64,000 nt of DNA from Abelmoschus esculentus (lineage: Eukaryota; Streptophyta; Magnoliopsida; Malvales; Malvaceae). Numbering within the stretch: the first letter of the stretch is position 1; the number at the start of each line of letters is the position of its first letter. A model generated the notes under the pieces. It was given only the letters and a program-made list of their open reading frames with translations, made no database searches and had not been told where the DNA came from. The position numbers and the translations under genes are program-made. Shown piece by piece: positions 37,192 to 49,415 of this stretch. The stretch covers positions 13,482,001 through 13,546,000 of the forward strand of contig JAUCBN010000047.1 of NCBI GenBank assembly GCA_035048815.1. The letters run 5' to 3'.

Positions 37192-39635
37192 TTTTGGTTT
37201 GAGTGGTACCTGCTGCCACTTACCCTACTCTAATAAGTTTATAAAATCTAAGGTAAGATTTGATGATATCATTGGTTATGTATATAATCTTCTCTGCCAT
37301 AACTTTTTTATGTATGATTTTATTAAGAAAAAAAAGTTAATTATTAAAATAATTATATTTATTTTTTTAATATAAATTTAATCATTAATTTTTAAAAAAT
37401 TGATATAGTCATTTATATTTTTAATACGTAAATTTATGTTTTATTCTTTATTACAAATCATAATTTCGTTCATATAGAAATACAATAAAAATATATATTG
37501 TATAAAAAAATAGATTATTTTTAGGTTTGAGAAAAAAAATATTTATGTATATATTTTTAAATGATTTTAATTTTAATATTTTACTTTTTGTCTTCTTTGT
37601 ACTATATTATATATATATATTTTTTTATATAACCTTGTCTTATTACTTTTGATGTTTCTAATTAAGATATTATATAATACTAAACACGTAACGTAATTAT
37701 ATATCATTACTTTATAATATCTTAATAAATATTAATTAATTATATTTTAAATTAAAGATCATTTTTTTTCTTTTCTAAAACGGTGTTTAAATTCCTAAAA
37801 ATAATGTTTTAGATTTGATTTTGTGTGCAAATGGGATTTGATGACAAGGCGGAGTGGATCTGCAGCTTTTGGAACTTTCCTATAATAATAAAAAAAGGAC
37901 TAAATTCATAATTTCTGCTATCAGTTAAATGACTTGTTTACCCTTAGTTGTTCTAGCACCTCAAATTCCATTTGTATGAGAAATTATGTAATAGGTCATT
38001 TTTGTCACGTTATTTATAAAATTAATTTATTTAATTAATTTTTTATTTATTTTTTTACTAAATCAAGTGAGGATTCACTTAATAAAAATGTATATAAAAT
38101 AATAAGAATTTACATATAAAAATACTTATAAAATTAGTAAGTAATTTCGTATATATTAAAATTTTTATTATTTTTATAAAATATTTTTGTAAAACATTTT
38201 TGGGTAAATTGTAACAAAAGTCACTTAATTATGAGTATAGTTATATTTGGATCACCTAATTATTAAAAGTTATATTTGAATTATTTATTTATTGGTAAAG
38301 TTATATTTAGGTTACTCAATTATTAAAGGTTACATTTGGGTCACTCAATTATAAGTAAGGTTACATTTAGGTCACCCTTCATATTTGAAAAAATATATCA
38401 ATTTGGTCATTTTTTTCCTTCTAAATTACTTGTATACCCTTATTAACATTGGAGTACTTCATTTGAAATTATTAATTAATCTAATACACGAATTGATAAA
38501 CTTTTTTTCAAATATGAATAGTGACCCAAATGTAATATTACCTATAAGTGAGTGATCTAAATGTAACATTTATTAATTGAGTAACCAAAATGTAACTTTA
38601 CCCATAGTTAAGTGATCCAAACGTAACTTTTAATAATTGAGTGACTCAAATATAATTCTACCCGTAATTAAATGACTTCTATTACAGATTACCCAACATT
38701 TTTATATGTACATACAAATCGATATCAAAATTTTTATATATTTTTAAGTATTTATGTATAATTGGTGGAGATTTGAAAATGAAAATGTTAAAAACATTAT
38801 CTAGAAATAGGAAGGCTCCAAGTGATGGCAACTGGATTCAATCAAATATTATATAAATATTAATTTTATCTTCGAACTTATTAAAATAATAATTTTATTT
38901 TTAAATTTAAAAAAAAATCAAATATTATCACTATTTCACATCAATATTCAAACATAAATTATTATATCAGTATCGTTAACAGTCACATCAATATATCAAT
39001 AATCATTAGTAATTAAAAGATTAAATTATCATAAATAAAAATTACATTAATTATAATTATTATCATGCAATTATAAATATTACCGTTATGTAAAAAAAAA
39101 CTTTTTATTTATGTTATAGACCGCTGTAGTCTTGAATTCTTTTCATAATGTAGTTCAAAAATTCATACAGAATCTAAATTAAGAAGTTACCAAAAAAAGA
39201 ACAAAACGCGGGACATCATCCACGTGGCATTATGCCAATCGATGGATTAAATTATCCCTGTTTTTTATGGCTAATTCAATCATTTTTAGCGTAATCCGAA
39301 GGTATTTAATATCAAAAGAATCGCCAGATTTTCCTTGTCATGGTCAAAACAAAAGAGTTTCATGTCTCCTAATTTGCCATATCTCTTTTGATCAGTTCAA
39401 TTTCCTGGTAAGATTTGGTTTCAATGTCTCAATTTCATGTATTGATTATGTTTTTTGATTGAATTAAGAATTGGATTATGTTGATGTAATTTTCAGACAG
39501 TTTCGTATTTGAATTCTGTTTAATGTCAGGTTTGTCTATTTTCAGACATCAAATCTGTTGAAGATTTCATGTCGGAGACGAAGCAATAGACTGACTTAAC
39601 AGGCAAACACCTCTGAGGGTTGTCCTCGTAAAACA
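37192..39635. other. Intergenic: AT-rich DNA with a long-TIR MITE
   Basis: About 2.4 kb. It holds the promoter side of dioxygenase copy 4 (left), the MITE at 38202-38694, and the promoter side of the CIP1-like gene (right). CACGTG at 39221-39226, about 410 bp before that gene's ATG, is a G-box candidate. The rest is very AT-rich and shows nothing else. Confidence 0.5.
38193..38703. mobile_element. Long-TIR MITE (Mutator-like), 493 bp, perfect 9-bp duplication
   Basis: The element is 38202-38694. It begins GGGTAAATTGTAACAAAAGT and its end is the inverse, GGGTAATCTGTAATAGAAGT, with pairing over roughly 190 bp per arm. The flanks are aacattttt at 38193-38201 and 38695-38703, a perfect 9-bp duplication, which is the Mutator-superfamily size. 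Each arm is itself a run of about five ~32-bp units of the form ttacatttgggtcactcaat-tattaaaag. It has no ORF and could fold into a long hairpin RNA. Confidence 0.85.
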
Positions 39636-41705
39636 ATGGCGCAAGAGAATGTGTCCATAACAGGTTCTTAAAAAAAAAACTTGTAAAATCCTGAAGAATA
39701 AAATTCATTTTCCTGGAAAATCATTTTTTTCCCGATCTCTTTTTCTTCAGATGTTCAAAAACAATACCAGTCGTTGTATTCTCTGTATGATCATCTTAAA
39801 CGAGGACAAGGTACGGAATCTGAGGAAGGAACAGTACACGAAAGTTGTTCTAATCATGTCCATAACTCAGATTCCGAATACTATTCCTCCGAGGATGTCG
39901 AAATCAGCACGACAATCGGTCACAATCGACATGCCTGTAGAAAGAAGTCAGTGGACATGAAGGATGAACTTAGAAAGGCATACGGACAAATTGCAGACTT
40001 GAAACATCAATTGGCCAGTACCACCAAAGAGAAGAAAGCTTTAGATTTGTACCATCAGGATGAGACAGAAAATGGACATTTTTCTCTAGAACAGCAGTTA
40101 GCTTGCTTGAAAACCGAGCTCGAGTCCCAGCATAACCAGACAAGAGAATTAGAAATTCTGGTACAAAACAAATCCAGAGAAATTTCCCAGTATCTGGTTC
40201 AGGTGATAACCCTGAAGGAGGAATTGGCAAGAAAGAGTGTTGCTGAGCAGGTAATGGTAGACGAAAAACAAGGGGTGCAGGTGCAGGTGATGGACATGGA
40301 ATCCGAGATCGATGCTCTACGCAAAGAGAAGAATAAATTGGAAGACGAAGTGAAGTGTAATATAGGTGAAATCAGTCAGTTGAGAGAGGAAAAGGGTAAA
40401 CTGAATGAAAGAATCCTAGAACTGGAAACGTTATCTAGAAAGACTGGGACTGGCACTGGCACTAACATATCTATGCCGCCTAAAACGAAGCTGGTCCGAC
40501 GATTGTCGTTGGGAAACAATTTTAATTTCCATTGTCTAGAAAGAAAGATGGAGGATTTAGCCATAGAAGTCCGGAAGAAAGTGGAAGACAGCATCCGTCT
40601 GTTGTACCAGAGAGTGAAGGTTGTTGAAAGGATACAGTATGAGAACTCAGAGCTTTATAGGACAACAAAAATAGGGCTTGTGAAAGAAATCGAAACACTG
40701 AAGCACGAGGTGGCGACAATTGAAGAGGACTACGATGTGCTGAGACAAGATGCGGTCATGCTTGATGCGGGAAACGAAGCACTTAAACGAGAGGTGGACA
40801 TGCTCGAAGCAGGAAACGAAGCACTCAAACAAGAGGTGGCTACACTTGAAGATGAGCTCAAGAAGTTGAGGTACATAACGGAATCGGAGAAAAACACTAT
40901 GATTGGATTGAATTCAATGGTGGAAAAGTTAGAAGATGAGCGAAATATCCTGACCCCGAGTTCGATTGTCACCGACGAGGAATGTGAAACCAGAGTAGAA
41001 GAGGTTAAGAGTAATGTGGACGATTTGGTGGCAGAAATTCAGAAGGAAAACGAGCAAGAGTTGTTAAGAGAGAAAGTTATGAATTTGGAAGCCAAGTTGA
41101 GTGAGGAAGGAGAAGAGAAGTTACAGGTGTTGAAAGCCATGAGAGGAGTAGAGGACAAGATGAGAGAAATGCAGAACGAAGTGTTATTCTTGGAAGCCAA
41201 GTTGATTGAGGAAGGAAAAGAGAAGTTGAAGGTGTTGAAAGCCATGAATGAAGTGGAGGAAAAGATGAGAGAAATGCAAAGGAAAAACGATAACTTGTTA
41301 AGAGAGAAAGTCACGAATCTCGAATACAAGTTGAGCAAAGAAGGAGAAGAGAAGTTGAAGGTGTTGAAAGCCATGCGAGAACTCGAGGACAAGATGAAGG
41401 AAATGCAGAAGGAAAACGAGAAGTTGTTAAGGGAGAAAGTGATAAACTTCGAAGCAAAGTTGCGCGAGGAACGAGAAGAGAAGATGAAGGTGTTGAAAGC
41501 CATGATCTTGGTGGAGAACAGAGTTCGAGAATTGGAGAAGATGAGCAAAGAAAAAGACGAAACCTTGTTGGTTCGTGAAGAAGAAAAGAGGGAAGCCATA
41601 CGGCAGCTTTGCCTGTTGACTGATTACCACCGCACCTGCTGTGAGCAGCTCAAGCAATCCATCTCAACACTAACTCTTAGACTTAAAATCAAGACAAAGA
41701 CATGA
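39636..41705 (+). CDS. COP1-interactive protein 1-like coiled-coil protein
   Basis: Exons 39636-39663 and 39751-41705 join in frame (ACA G|AT GTT) to give 660 aa beginning MAQENVSITDVQKQYQSLYS. The acidic segment HNSDSEYYSSEDVEI near residue 60 and the following Glu/Lys/Leu heptads resemble CIP1-like and NET-related proteins, which associate with the cytoskeleton or membranes. From about residue 440 there are four ~35-residue repeats of the form EKVxNLEAKLxEEGEEKLKV plus LKAMxxVEDKMREMQ. The C-terminus has EEKREAIRQLCLLTDYHR, a block I associate with CIP1/NET proteins. The N-terminal NAB-like part expected in longer relatives is absent here, so this is a short form. Light-related function is only inference from the name. 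Confidence 0.75.
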
Positions 41706-42546
41706 ACTTTGGCTGTCCGGTTCCATTTCAGAAATGATCGAGGAAGGTGACAATGTCTCGACTGTTATTCGTTCTACATTTTTACACTGGTTTTTTAATT
41801 AATCTCAATTTATTCATTAAATTTTGTGAAAAAAGAATGATATTTATGAATTTATTCGAATGATTATTAATAAAAATTTATTAATTAATTGAGTAATCAA
41901 TAATATTTATTTTTATCATATCTCATATAAATTTAAATATTAATATTTATCTTTATGATGTAACTGTCTATCTACTTAAATAAAAAATGATATTTAACCT
42001 TAAAGAAATCCAACAATGATAATTTGTTAATTTCTTTGACATTAGTAACTGGTAAATAAGAGCTCAAATTATAATTTTTTAGATATGTGTTTGAATTATA
42101 ATTTCAGCTAAATATGTACATAATATTTTATTTCGTGAGTTATTTAAGATTTTTTGTTGTCAATCGTTGAAAATTTCGTCTTTCAATCAGAATATGAGAT
42201 ATAATTTTTTAATATATTTTTAAGTTTTAAATTTTTTTTAAAAAATATAAATTTATTTAAAAACCTCAAAATTCAGATTTTTAATTTCAGAAAATAAGAA
42301 ACTGTGTTTGTGTTTTATTGAATAACAAAGAAAAATAATATATATCATGAAAAAATTAAATAAATCATAAAATAAAATATTAAATATTTATTTAATTTAA
42401 AATATACAATTTAAGTATTTATTCTATTGTTAGGCCATTTTATCAAATTTCTCTATTTCACAAATCTAGTATCCTCATCTGAAAGAGAGAAAAATCCAAA
42501 CTTCAAAGCAAAAAGAGACCGGAATCAGAACTGAAATATTGTCTCG
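41706..42546. other. Intergenic, AT-rich
   Basis: About 840 bp between the CIP1-like gene and the DUF3593 gene, both on the plus strand. It contains the 3' UTR of the first and the promoter of the second. I see no gene, and no repeat with clear ends. Confidence 0.5.
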
Positions 42547-43654
42547 ATGAATCTCAGCTGTCTCCAACCTTTGTCTAAACCACCCAATTTTCTTTCCCTT
42601 GTTACTACAACATTTTCAGGTTCTTTTCACTTCCTGCGAAACCACCCAGCATCGATTCCAAACAATTCAAGCAGAGACTCCAGGTGTTGCAGGAAGACAT
42701 GGATTGTGCGTGGTTGGTTGTTTCCAGTGGATCCATGGGCACCCAACATCGACTCACAAAGCATTGCTTCTCAACTTTTTGCACTCTCTTTGTTTCCGTA
42801 CATTGGGTTCTTGTACTTTATTACCAAGTCTAAGTCTGCTCCAAAGCTCACCCTTTTTGGCTTCTACTTCTTGCTTGCCTTTGTGGGTGCCACCAGTGAG
42901 TTTCATGGGATATACCCTTTTCTTTCTATGCTCTAATTTATATTCTGAGATTGCTTATGTTCTAAGTTTAGAAATTATGTTTCTAGTATTAGCATGATTG
43001 TAGAACAAGTCAAAAGCCTATTAGTTACTTGTTATTGTCACTTTGTTGATAAATGTACTGGTATTCATCTTCTTGTTTTGTTAAATGGTCGAATTGAAAT
43101 GCTCGATATTCGAATTTAGTTGTTATTTTTCTCATATGTTTGTGTACATTTTGATGCTTATGGATTGATGTCTCCTCATAGCTATGGTAGAAGATGCATA
43201 TTGTGACAATGGTAGCTCAATTCTAAGCCATCTATATATTCTACAACATGTTTTCTTCTCAATTGTGAGGCTGGAAATTTGTTTTATTTGCAAGTTTTAT
43301 ACTCTATACTAATCTCATTTGTATTGGTCTTTTGCTGACTTTGCATCTACTGAGCAGTCCCTGCTGGAATATACGGTATGTTCTCGCGAACGAACAACAA
43401 TTGTTTTTAAGACATGTTGATTTCTACACTTCCTTACCAAATTGTGACTCGGTCCATTTGATGTTGAGACAGCAAAGGTGAAATATGGTACTTCCCTATC
43501 TAATGTGGATTGGTTACATGGAGGGGCTGAATCACTTCTCACAATAACCAATTTATTCATCGTCTTGGGGTTGAGACGAGCTCTTAGGATGACTGAGGAT
43601 GCAAAAGAAAGCACGTCAAGCTCCATTTCAGACACGAAACAGAAGAAACCTTAA
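42547..43654 (+). CDS. DUF3593 chloroplast membrane protein
   Basis: Exons 42547-42895, 43358-43375 (an 18-nt micro-exon) and 43473-43654 give 182 aa. The first ~60 residues look like a chloroplast transit peptide (Ser/Pro/Phe-rich, few acidic residues). Then come two hydrophobic segments with the family signature FPYIGFLYFITKSKSAPKLT and FGFYFLLAFVGATIPAGIYA. The C-terminal part has YGTSLSNVDWLHGGAESLLT and TNLFIVLGLRRALR. The family is conserved from cyanobacteria to plants and is of unknown function. The reading through the micro-exon restores ATIPAGIYAKVKYG, which is why I accept it. There is no sign of decay. Confidence 0.88.
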
Positions 43655-44195
43655 ATGTATACAAACCAGGTGAATTCAATTCTAGTCGTTATCTTTGTCA
43701 TTTCACCAGTAAAGGTATGAGATTCGGTTGGGTGCTGCCTCTTGTTACTGTTTGTTTTATCTTTTCTATCGTATGTAGAGGCAAGCCATGTTGTATCTAC
43801 TAAACGAATCATTGGAATGTAGATTCTTTTCTTCTGTATATATGGATTTTTTTTTTACTTAATCCGTGATTTGGTAACTTTCACGATGTGTTGTTTTGGA
43901 TATTTTATTTGGATTATTAATGGCCATTGCTTAATACTCATTTGCAGATTGCCAAAATTATCATTTTGGTGAAAATCTGTGCACTAGTTTTATGTGACTT
44001 CAATTAGAGCAAATGTCGAAACTTGCCATCTGAAAATTTCTTGCATCCAACATTGAATTGAAAGAGTCTTATGCATTCTACAATAGTTCTTGGTGAAACA
44101 CAGCTCATTGTGAACAGATGCAACCAACTACTCTGGTTATGGAAACCTGAATTCAACATCTACCATCAATCTTATTTCGATTGTGAAAAGGAGAG
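43655..44195. other. Intergenic between convergent DUF3593 and WRKY genes
   Basis: About 540 bp between two convergent genes, so it is the 3' UTR of both. No other feature was found. Confidence 0.5.
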
Positions 44196-45616
44196 TTAAG
44201 AGAAAAGTCCCGGGGTGTCAAATTCGAAATTTGGATCCAACAACACATGATCGAGCGAGAAATCCAAGTCCATAATTGGAGAATTGGTGGCTGAAGTGTT
44301 GGCAGAAACCAACTCGGTGAGATCAGATTCAGAATGTTGTGTATTAAGAACTTCTCCAAAGTTGTTCATCTGAGAAGCTGAAAAGTAGCTTAGTTCAGGC
44401 GTACCAGGAGACATGAAAGGCGAAGAAAAGCTGCCTAAGATATTGCTGTAATCAAGTACCCCCGAAGGTGAAAAGCTATGGTTTTCGTTCTTTAAGCAAC
44501 CAAATGATGTTGAAGGAGAAAAGGAGGGTGCCATCTCGTTATTGTCTAAGCCCTCGGTATCGACCCTTAGGCCTGCTTGGAAATCCAAGAGGCTAACTTG
44601 TGGTGGCAATGGTTGGTAATAGTTATTATTAAGGTCGCTTTTGTTCGATTTATGTTCTCGTTTTTCTGGTGATGCTGGTGGTGAAACTCCCTGACTGCCA
44701 TTTCCACATGTGTGAGTTCCTCTGTATGTGACCTCAAAAATGGTGGGATCTACATCTGATCTCTGAACTTGCTTTGTTGCCCAGCAGTTTTGAGTGTTTC
44801 GATATGTGCATCTGTAATAGCTTCTGCTAAAAGTAAACAATCTATCATCAGGGTTTTGAGTAATATAAAAGTACAACATACTTGAATATATTTATACTAG
44901 ATAGGATAAAGTTATATAATATATATTTTTTAAGTTTTATATGTTTTCTGAATCATTGGATGGTTAAAATGGATGACTCAAATTAACTCCGATAATCTTT
45001 GTATAACCGATTGTTAATCTGAATCATCCGTTTTAATCATTCGTCGATACAAATGATTAGAGATATAAAGCGAAAAGTCTCACCTAGGATATTTGGCTCC
45101 TAGGATATCTTTCTGGCCATATTTTCTCCAACTGTAGCCATCATCGTGAGGACCCTCCAGCAGGTTTTCAGAGCTCACTCTCACCTGATCCCTCCTAGTC
45201 ATCATCTTTCTGCAAAACCAGGAATCATTAGCATCAACATTACTACATAAAAATCCCAACAACATACAAGAATTACATTGTAGCTTCCAAATTCACCTCT
45301 TCTTCAAGACATTTCCCCTGTCCTGTTTACCGTTTTCTGTATCGCCGCTCCGGGGGCTGCCGTTGATTGTTAGACAAGACTCTGCAACACATGGTGTTGC
45401 TCCCACAATTTGTTGTGGCTGCTCCATAGGTCCTCTCGGTTTCAAGATCAGAAGAGCTTTCTCATAAGAAGATAAAATCTTCTGTACCAATGAGTCCCTG
45501 GATTCAACACAAGAAGATGATGCACCCAAATGCAACCTCAACTGCTTTGCTACCTCAAGTCCTTGAATCAGTTCACTAACCAGTGTCTCCTCCTCCCAGT
45601 TCCTCATGGTCTCCAT
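44196..45616 (-). CDS. Group III WRKY transcription factor, WRKY53/41-like
   Basis: Three exons, 45297-45616, 45084-45209 and 44196-44823, give 357 aa. The DNA-binding domain has WRKYGQK at 134-140 and a C-x7-C-x23-H-x-C zinc finger (C154, C162, then HTC at the end of VTYRGTHTC), which defines group III. The intron inside the domain, just after KYPR, is at the position conserved in this family. The N-terminus begins METMRNWEEETLVSELIQGL, typical of the WRKY30/41/53 clade. These factors bind W-boxes and act in senescence, salicylic-acid and pathogen responses. An upstream TTGACT near 45825 is a possible W-box for self-regulation; this was not tested. Confidence 0.93.
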
Positions 45617-47302
45617 TTTTTCTATTCTTCTTTCTGCTCAGTGTAACAAGTAGCAACAACCATGTAACTTGAAGTTTGGAACTGTTGGAACTTGGAACTT
45701 GTTTAAGTGAAAGGATTTGGTTCTGAATGAGAAATTAGAAATCTGGGTCTTTTAAAGCAAGTGCTTTGGGGTTTTGGGTTAGAAAAATGAAAAGAAATGG
45801 TTGTTGGCATCTGTAGAAAGTTTGAAGTTTGACTGAAAGAAACCGAGTTATTCAGCGTAGACCAGTCTTTGGTCATATGGTGAGTTTGAAGTAAGAGTAG
45901 TGGAGTGAAGAGTGAGAGGTCCAACCCCAAAATGCTGACCAATTCTACCTTCAAAATTACATATAGGGTAAAATACACAAATGGTCACTAAACTATCTTC
46001 AAACTTTCAAAAATTATGTAATAGGTATTAAACTTTAGTTTTTATCAGAAAATAGTCAATAAACCATTAACTGTCGTTAATTGGGTGACGTGACAATTAC
46101 ATAAATTTGAATTATAGAACATTTAATCCTCCATATTGATACATTAGGAACAAATTTAATTTAACAGTCGCAATAAGAACGATTGCACAGTAGGTCTTAT
46201 TAAGGATAATTGATTCTAAATGCCATATTTTTAGAATTAGTGGATGTTATAGACAATTACTTATGAGAATCTTTAATAAATTATACAGGGCCTCAAAAAT
46301 CTTTGAACTGCCCCTAATAATAAAAGTTGTAATTTGATAGGTCTAGTTACGATATATTCCCTCGAAGTCCAGTATTGATTTTTTAAAGTCAAAATTTTAA
46401 AACTTTGACCATAGTTATTTTAAATATTTTAATATATTAAATTTTTATAAAATATATATTTTTAAACTACTTGATTATAGGTTTCTAAAATATATTTTTT
46501 AATATTTTTATCAATAATAGATTTAAAATTATAATGAGTCAAAATTAAAAAAAATAACAGAAGAAATTAATACTAGATAAATAAAATAGGACGAAAGAAA
46601 TAATATATTAGGTACGTGGTACGACATCAAATTAAAGTACCCGTGTTTCATAAATGCCCCCAATGTAAACAGAAGCAGTTCAACCTGAAGGGGGTCATAA
46701 ATGTCCACCAAAGTAAATATAAGCAGAGCGAGAACGGACATAATGGGCTGGTTGTTAACCTGGATAAAATACAGCGTCCATAGGACCGAATTGAAAGTTA
46801 AGGCTAAGTTTATGGATCGAATTAGACAAAAAAATTTAACACCAAATTATACGTTAAATTAAATTCATGTACCAAAACGTACTTTTACCCTATATTTTAT
46901 AAATTAAAATTAATTTATTTAACAGTCACATCACTTAATCAGATAATTAATCTATTTTATTAAATTAAAATTAAAATTAAATTAATATATTATATAAATA
47001 ACGAGCATCAAATCTATAATATATTTATTTTATTTAACAGTCACATCAGCTTTTTTTTTAACTGTTTGTGACTTAATTAGAATTATTTAAATATTACGTA
47101 GTAAAATTATCAAAATTAAAAGTATAATAATTAGTTTAATATCGACACTATAATTAAGTGATCATGTACGTAGTTTATCCAAAATTTTAATCCAAGTGCT
47201 ATTTAACCGCAACGAAAGCAACCCACACGCACGGACAAAGCATGAACTCAACCATATACGCAGCGATTACTTGGGGTAAATCTTCTTTATATGAAATTTC
47301 AT
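45617..47302. other. Intergenic with the WRKY promoter and repeat debris
   Basis: About 1.7 kb. Near 45617-45960 is the WRKY promoter. At about 45967 a GGGTAAAATACACAAATGGT arm resembles the long-TIR MITE family. From 46640 to 46735 a ~31-bp phrase (cataaatg.cc.ccaa.gtaaa) appears twice, and its first part also occurs at 51553. The rest is AT-rich with no gene. Confidence 0.45.
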
Positions 47303-49415
47303 TCATTGATTCCGTACAGAAATTGTACCCAAAGATGCCGCCGCCGCCGTGAGAGCCAATGGCTCCGGTGTTTTCCGGCATAAGGGGCAAGCAGCATTCA
47401 ATTTCAACCACTCATCGATACAATCGGCATGAAAATAATGCTTGCAATCTGGAATCGTCCTTAACGTCTCTTTAGCTACATATTCACCAAGACATATAGG
47501 GCAAGTGTTATCATTAGGCCTCGGTAATCGCCGGCTTTCACCAACCAATGTCACCGGATATGCCTCTATGGTTTTCCCATCAAGACCTTTGGCCGCGGCA
47601 TCGAATCTCGGTGCAATCGAATCCGGCAACGCTTCCGTGCCGTTGGGATGATGAATGTCGGAATTCTCAACCTTGTTGCGGAGGTAAATTATCAAGCCGA
47701 GGACGAACAAGATCGGTATTCCAACACCAAATAATAAGCCGTATTTAGAACGTCTTGAAAGACCTAAAATGAAAGAAAATAAATCATGAAATATTCAGCT
47801 AATTATGAAGAAAAATATGAAACTTGCTGAGAACCGTTGACTGTCATAAATCTATGATATTCAACCACAGCCTGACGTGTTCTTTGATGCATGAAAGTGA
47901 TGCCTCACCAATAGATTACGAACTCAATAGCAATTTGATATTTGCTTTGTTCAACTAATTACGATCACTGAAGTTTTACCAACCGTTTCGTCTCCTCCTT
48001 TTTAAGTCCAAATTTATTTTTTTATTTCGTCGAAAAGTATCTCGAAATCAACAAATCGAATATTTTTTCTTTTATCAATCTTCATCCTCTATGATGGGAT
48101 TTGTTTCTTAATATATTACTTCCTCGTATCAATGAAGTTTTTTACCGTTTAAACATGAAAAAAGTTTATATGTTCACCATTAAATGATAATCGTCAAAAA
48201 ATTAACGAAAGAATGACAAAAACATTTTCTATCTAAACTCTAAAAAATATATTTTATCTACAAATTTTTAAACTTTAATCTTAAATCTTAACTTTATATC
48301 TTATATCTATTTTTTAATACAAGACAAATAAAAATATTAAAAATTTAAAAAATTTCTATTGGTCGAAAACTATTTATTTAGTTTAAGCTAGATGTTGATA
48401 ATTTTTCCAAATTCCAACTACTAATTTGAGTTTTTCACTGTCTTAATGGGAGAGATTATTAGGTGAACCTTGTTCATCATGTTATACATGGTTCAAACAA
48501 TCAGAACCGTTCATTTTTAAATAGTCACCTAATAGCTACTTACTCACTAATTACATGTAAAAAATATGTAATATTCACTTGAAAAAAATTAAGATGAACG
48601 ATACTAATTAATTAGGACTAGAATAACGTGCTGAACAGGGTTCCGTGATAATTTTTCGGGTGAGAATTGGACAATAAAAGACACTTGTACCATGTTTTTA
48701 ACCAAAACAAACCAACATTTTTTACTACAAATGAAAAACAGAACATACCTTTGCCAAAACCATCGGAGCATCCAACATCCAATCCCATGTCACTCTTGAA
48801 CAAGCAATTCCCTGCTCGGCTTTCACAGAACAGACAATTAGGTTCATTCCATGTCAACATAATACCATTGCCAGGATCCGACCAACCCGTCCAGGAAATC
48901 GGAACCGGAACCGTTGCTATCACCGAACACCACGTCGACAACGACGTTGACAAATCAAGTCGGTCCTCCGGTATAGCGACGACAGAAAAGTTTCTTCCAC
49001 TAAGACAAGGGATATACTTTGCTTCAGGTATGTCTGTTGATGCAGCGGCGGAGCAATTGAAAAACGTGAAGCTTTGAGTATACAGCAAAGCAAAAGGAGT
49101 AGCGGTTAGATTAAGTCCTCGAAGCAGACGTTCCATGGCGCAATAATGGGGGTCGTTGATCCATATGTTTTGGAACATATAGTCGATGTTTATGACATCG
49201 AAATCACCGGAAAATGGAAGTGAAACGACAGTTTGTGTTTTGTTTTTGCAAGAGAGATTGAACCGGGGATAGCCACAACGATCAGGTTGGCTGCCGAGAC
49301 GGAAAGGAAAACGAATCGATTGAATCCCACATGAAACACGGCAAATCTCAGCGCTTGTTGATGGCGGAAGAGATGCTAAGAGGAAGAGGAAGAAGATGGT
49401 TCGAAAGAGAGTCAT
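47303..49415 (-). CDS. RING-H2 finger protein with GUB_WAK extracellular domain (ATL20/21-like), copy 1
   Basis: Exons 48749-49415 and 47303-47763 join in frame to 375 aa. A signal peptide (TLFRTIFFLFLLASLPPSTSA) is followed by a Cys-rich galacturonan-binding GUB_WAK domain (ICRVSCGIQSIRFPFRLG, CGYPRFNLSC). One membrane segment follows (FGVGIPILFVLGLIIYL), then the ATL-type cytosolic RING-H2: CPICLGEY, CKHYFHADCIDEW, CPLC, with the C3H2C3 ligands. The protein is probably a plasma-membrane E3 ubiquitin ligase that senses or contacts cell-wall pectin; function in this clade is little known. The exon break is exactly between the wall domain and the membrane segment, as in copy 2. The intron is about 985 nt. 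Confidence 0.9.

Noticed and set aside
38202..38694. Regular repeats that could suggest a CRISPR-like array
   Set aside because: This is plant nuclear DNA, and the repeats are arms of an inverted-repeat transposon with 9-bp duplications.
41039..41599. Minus-strand Ser/Phe-rich frame of 186 codons
   Set aside because: It is the antisense of the Glu/Lys-rich coiled-coil repeats, where stops are rare by composition.
48667..49077. Plus-strand frame of 136 codons
   Set aside because: It is antisense to the GUB_WAK exon of ATL copy 1 and has no similarity of its own.
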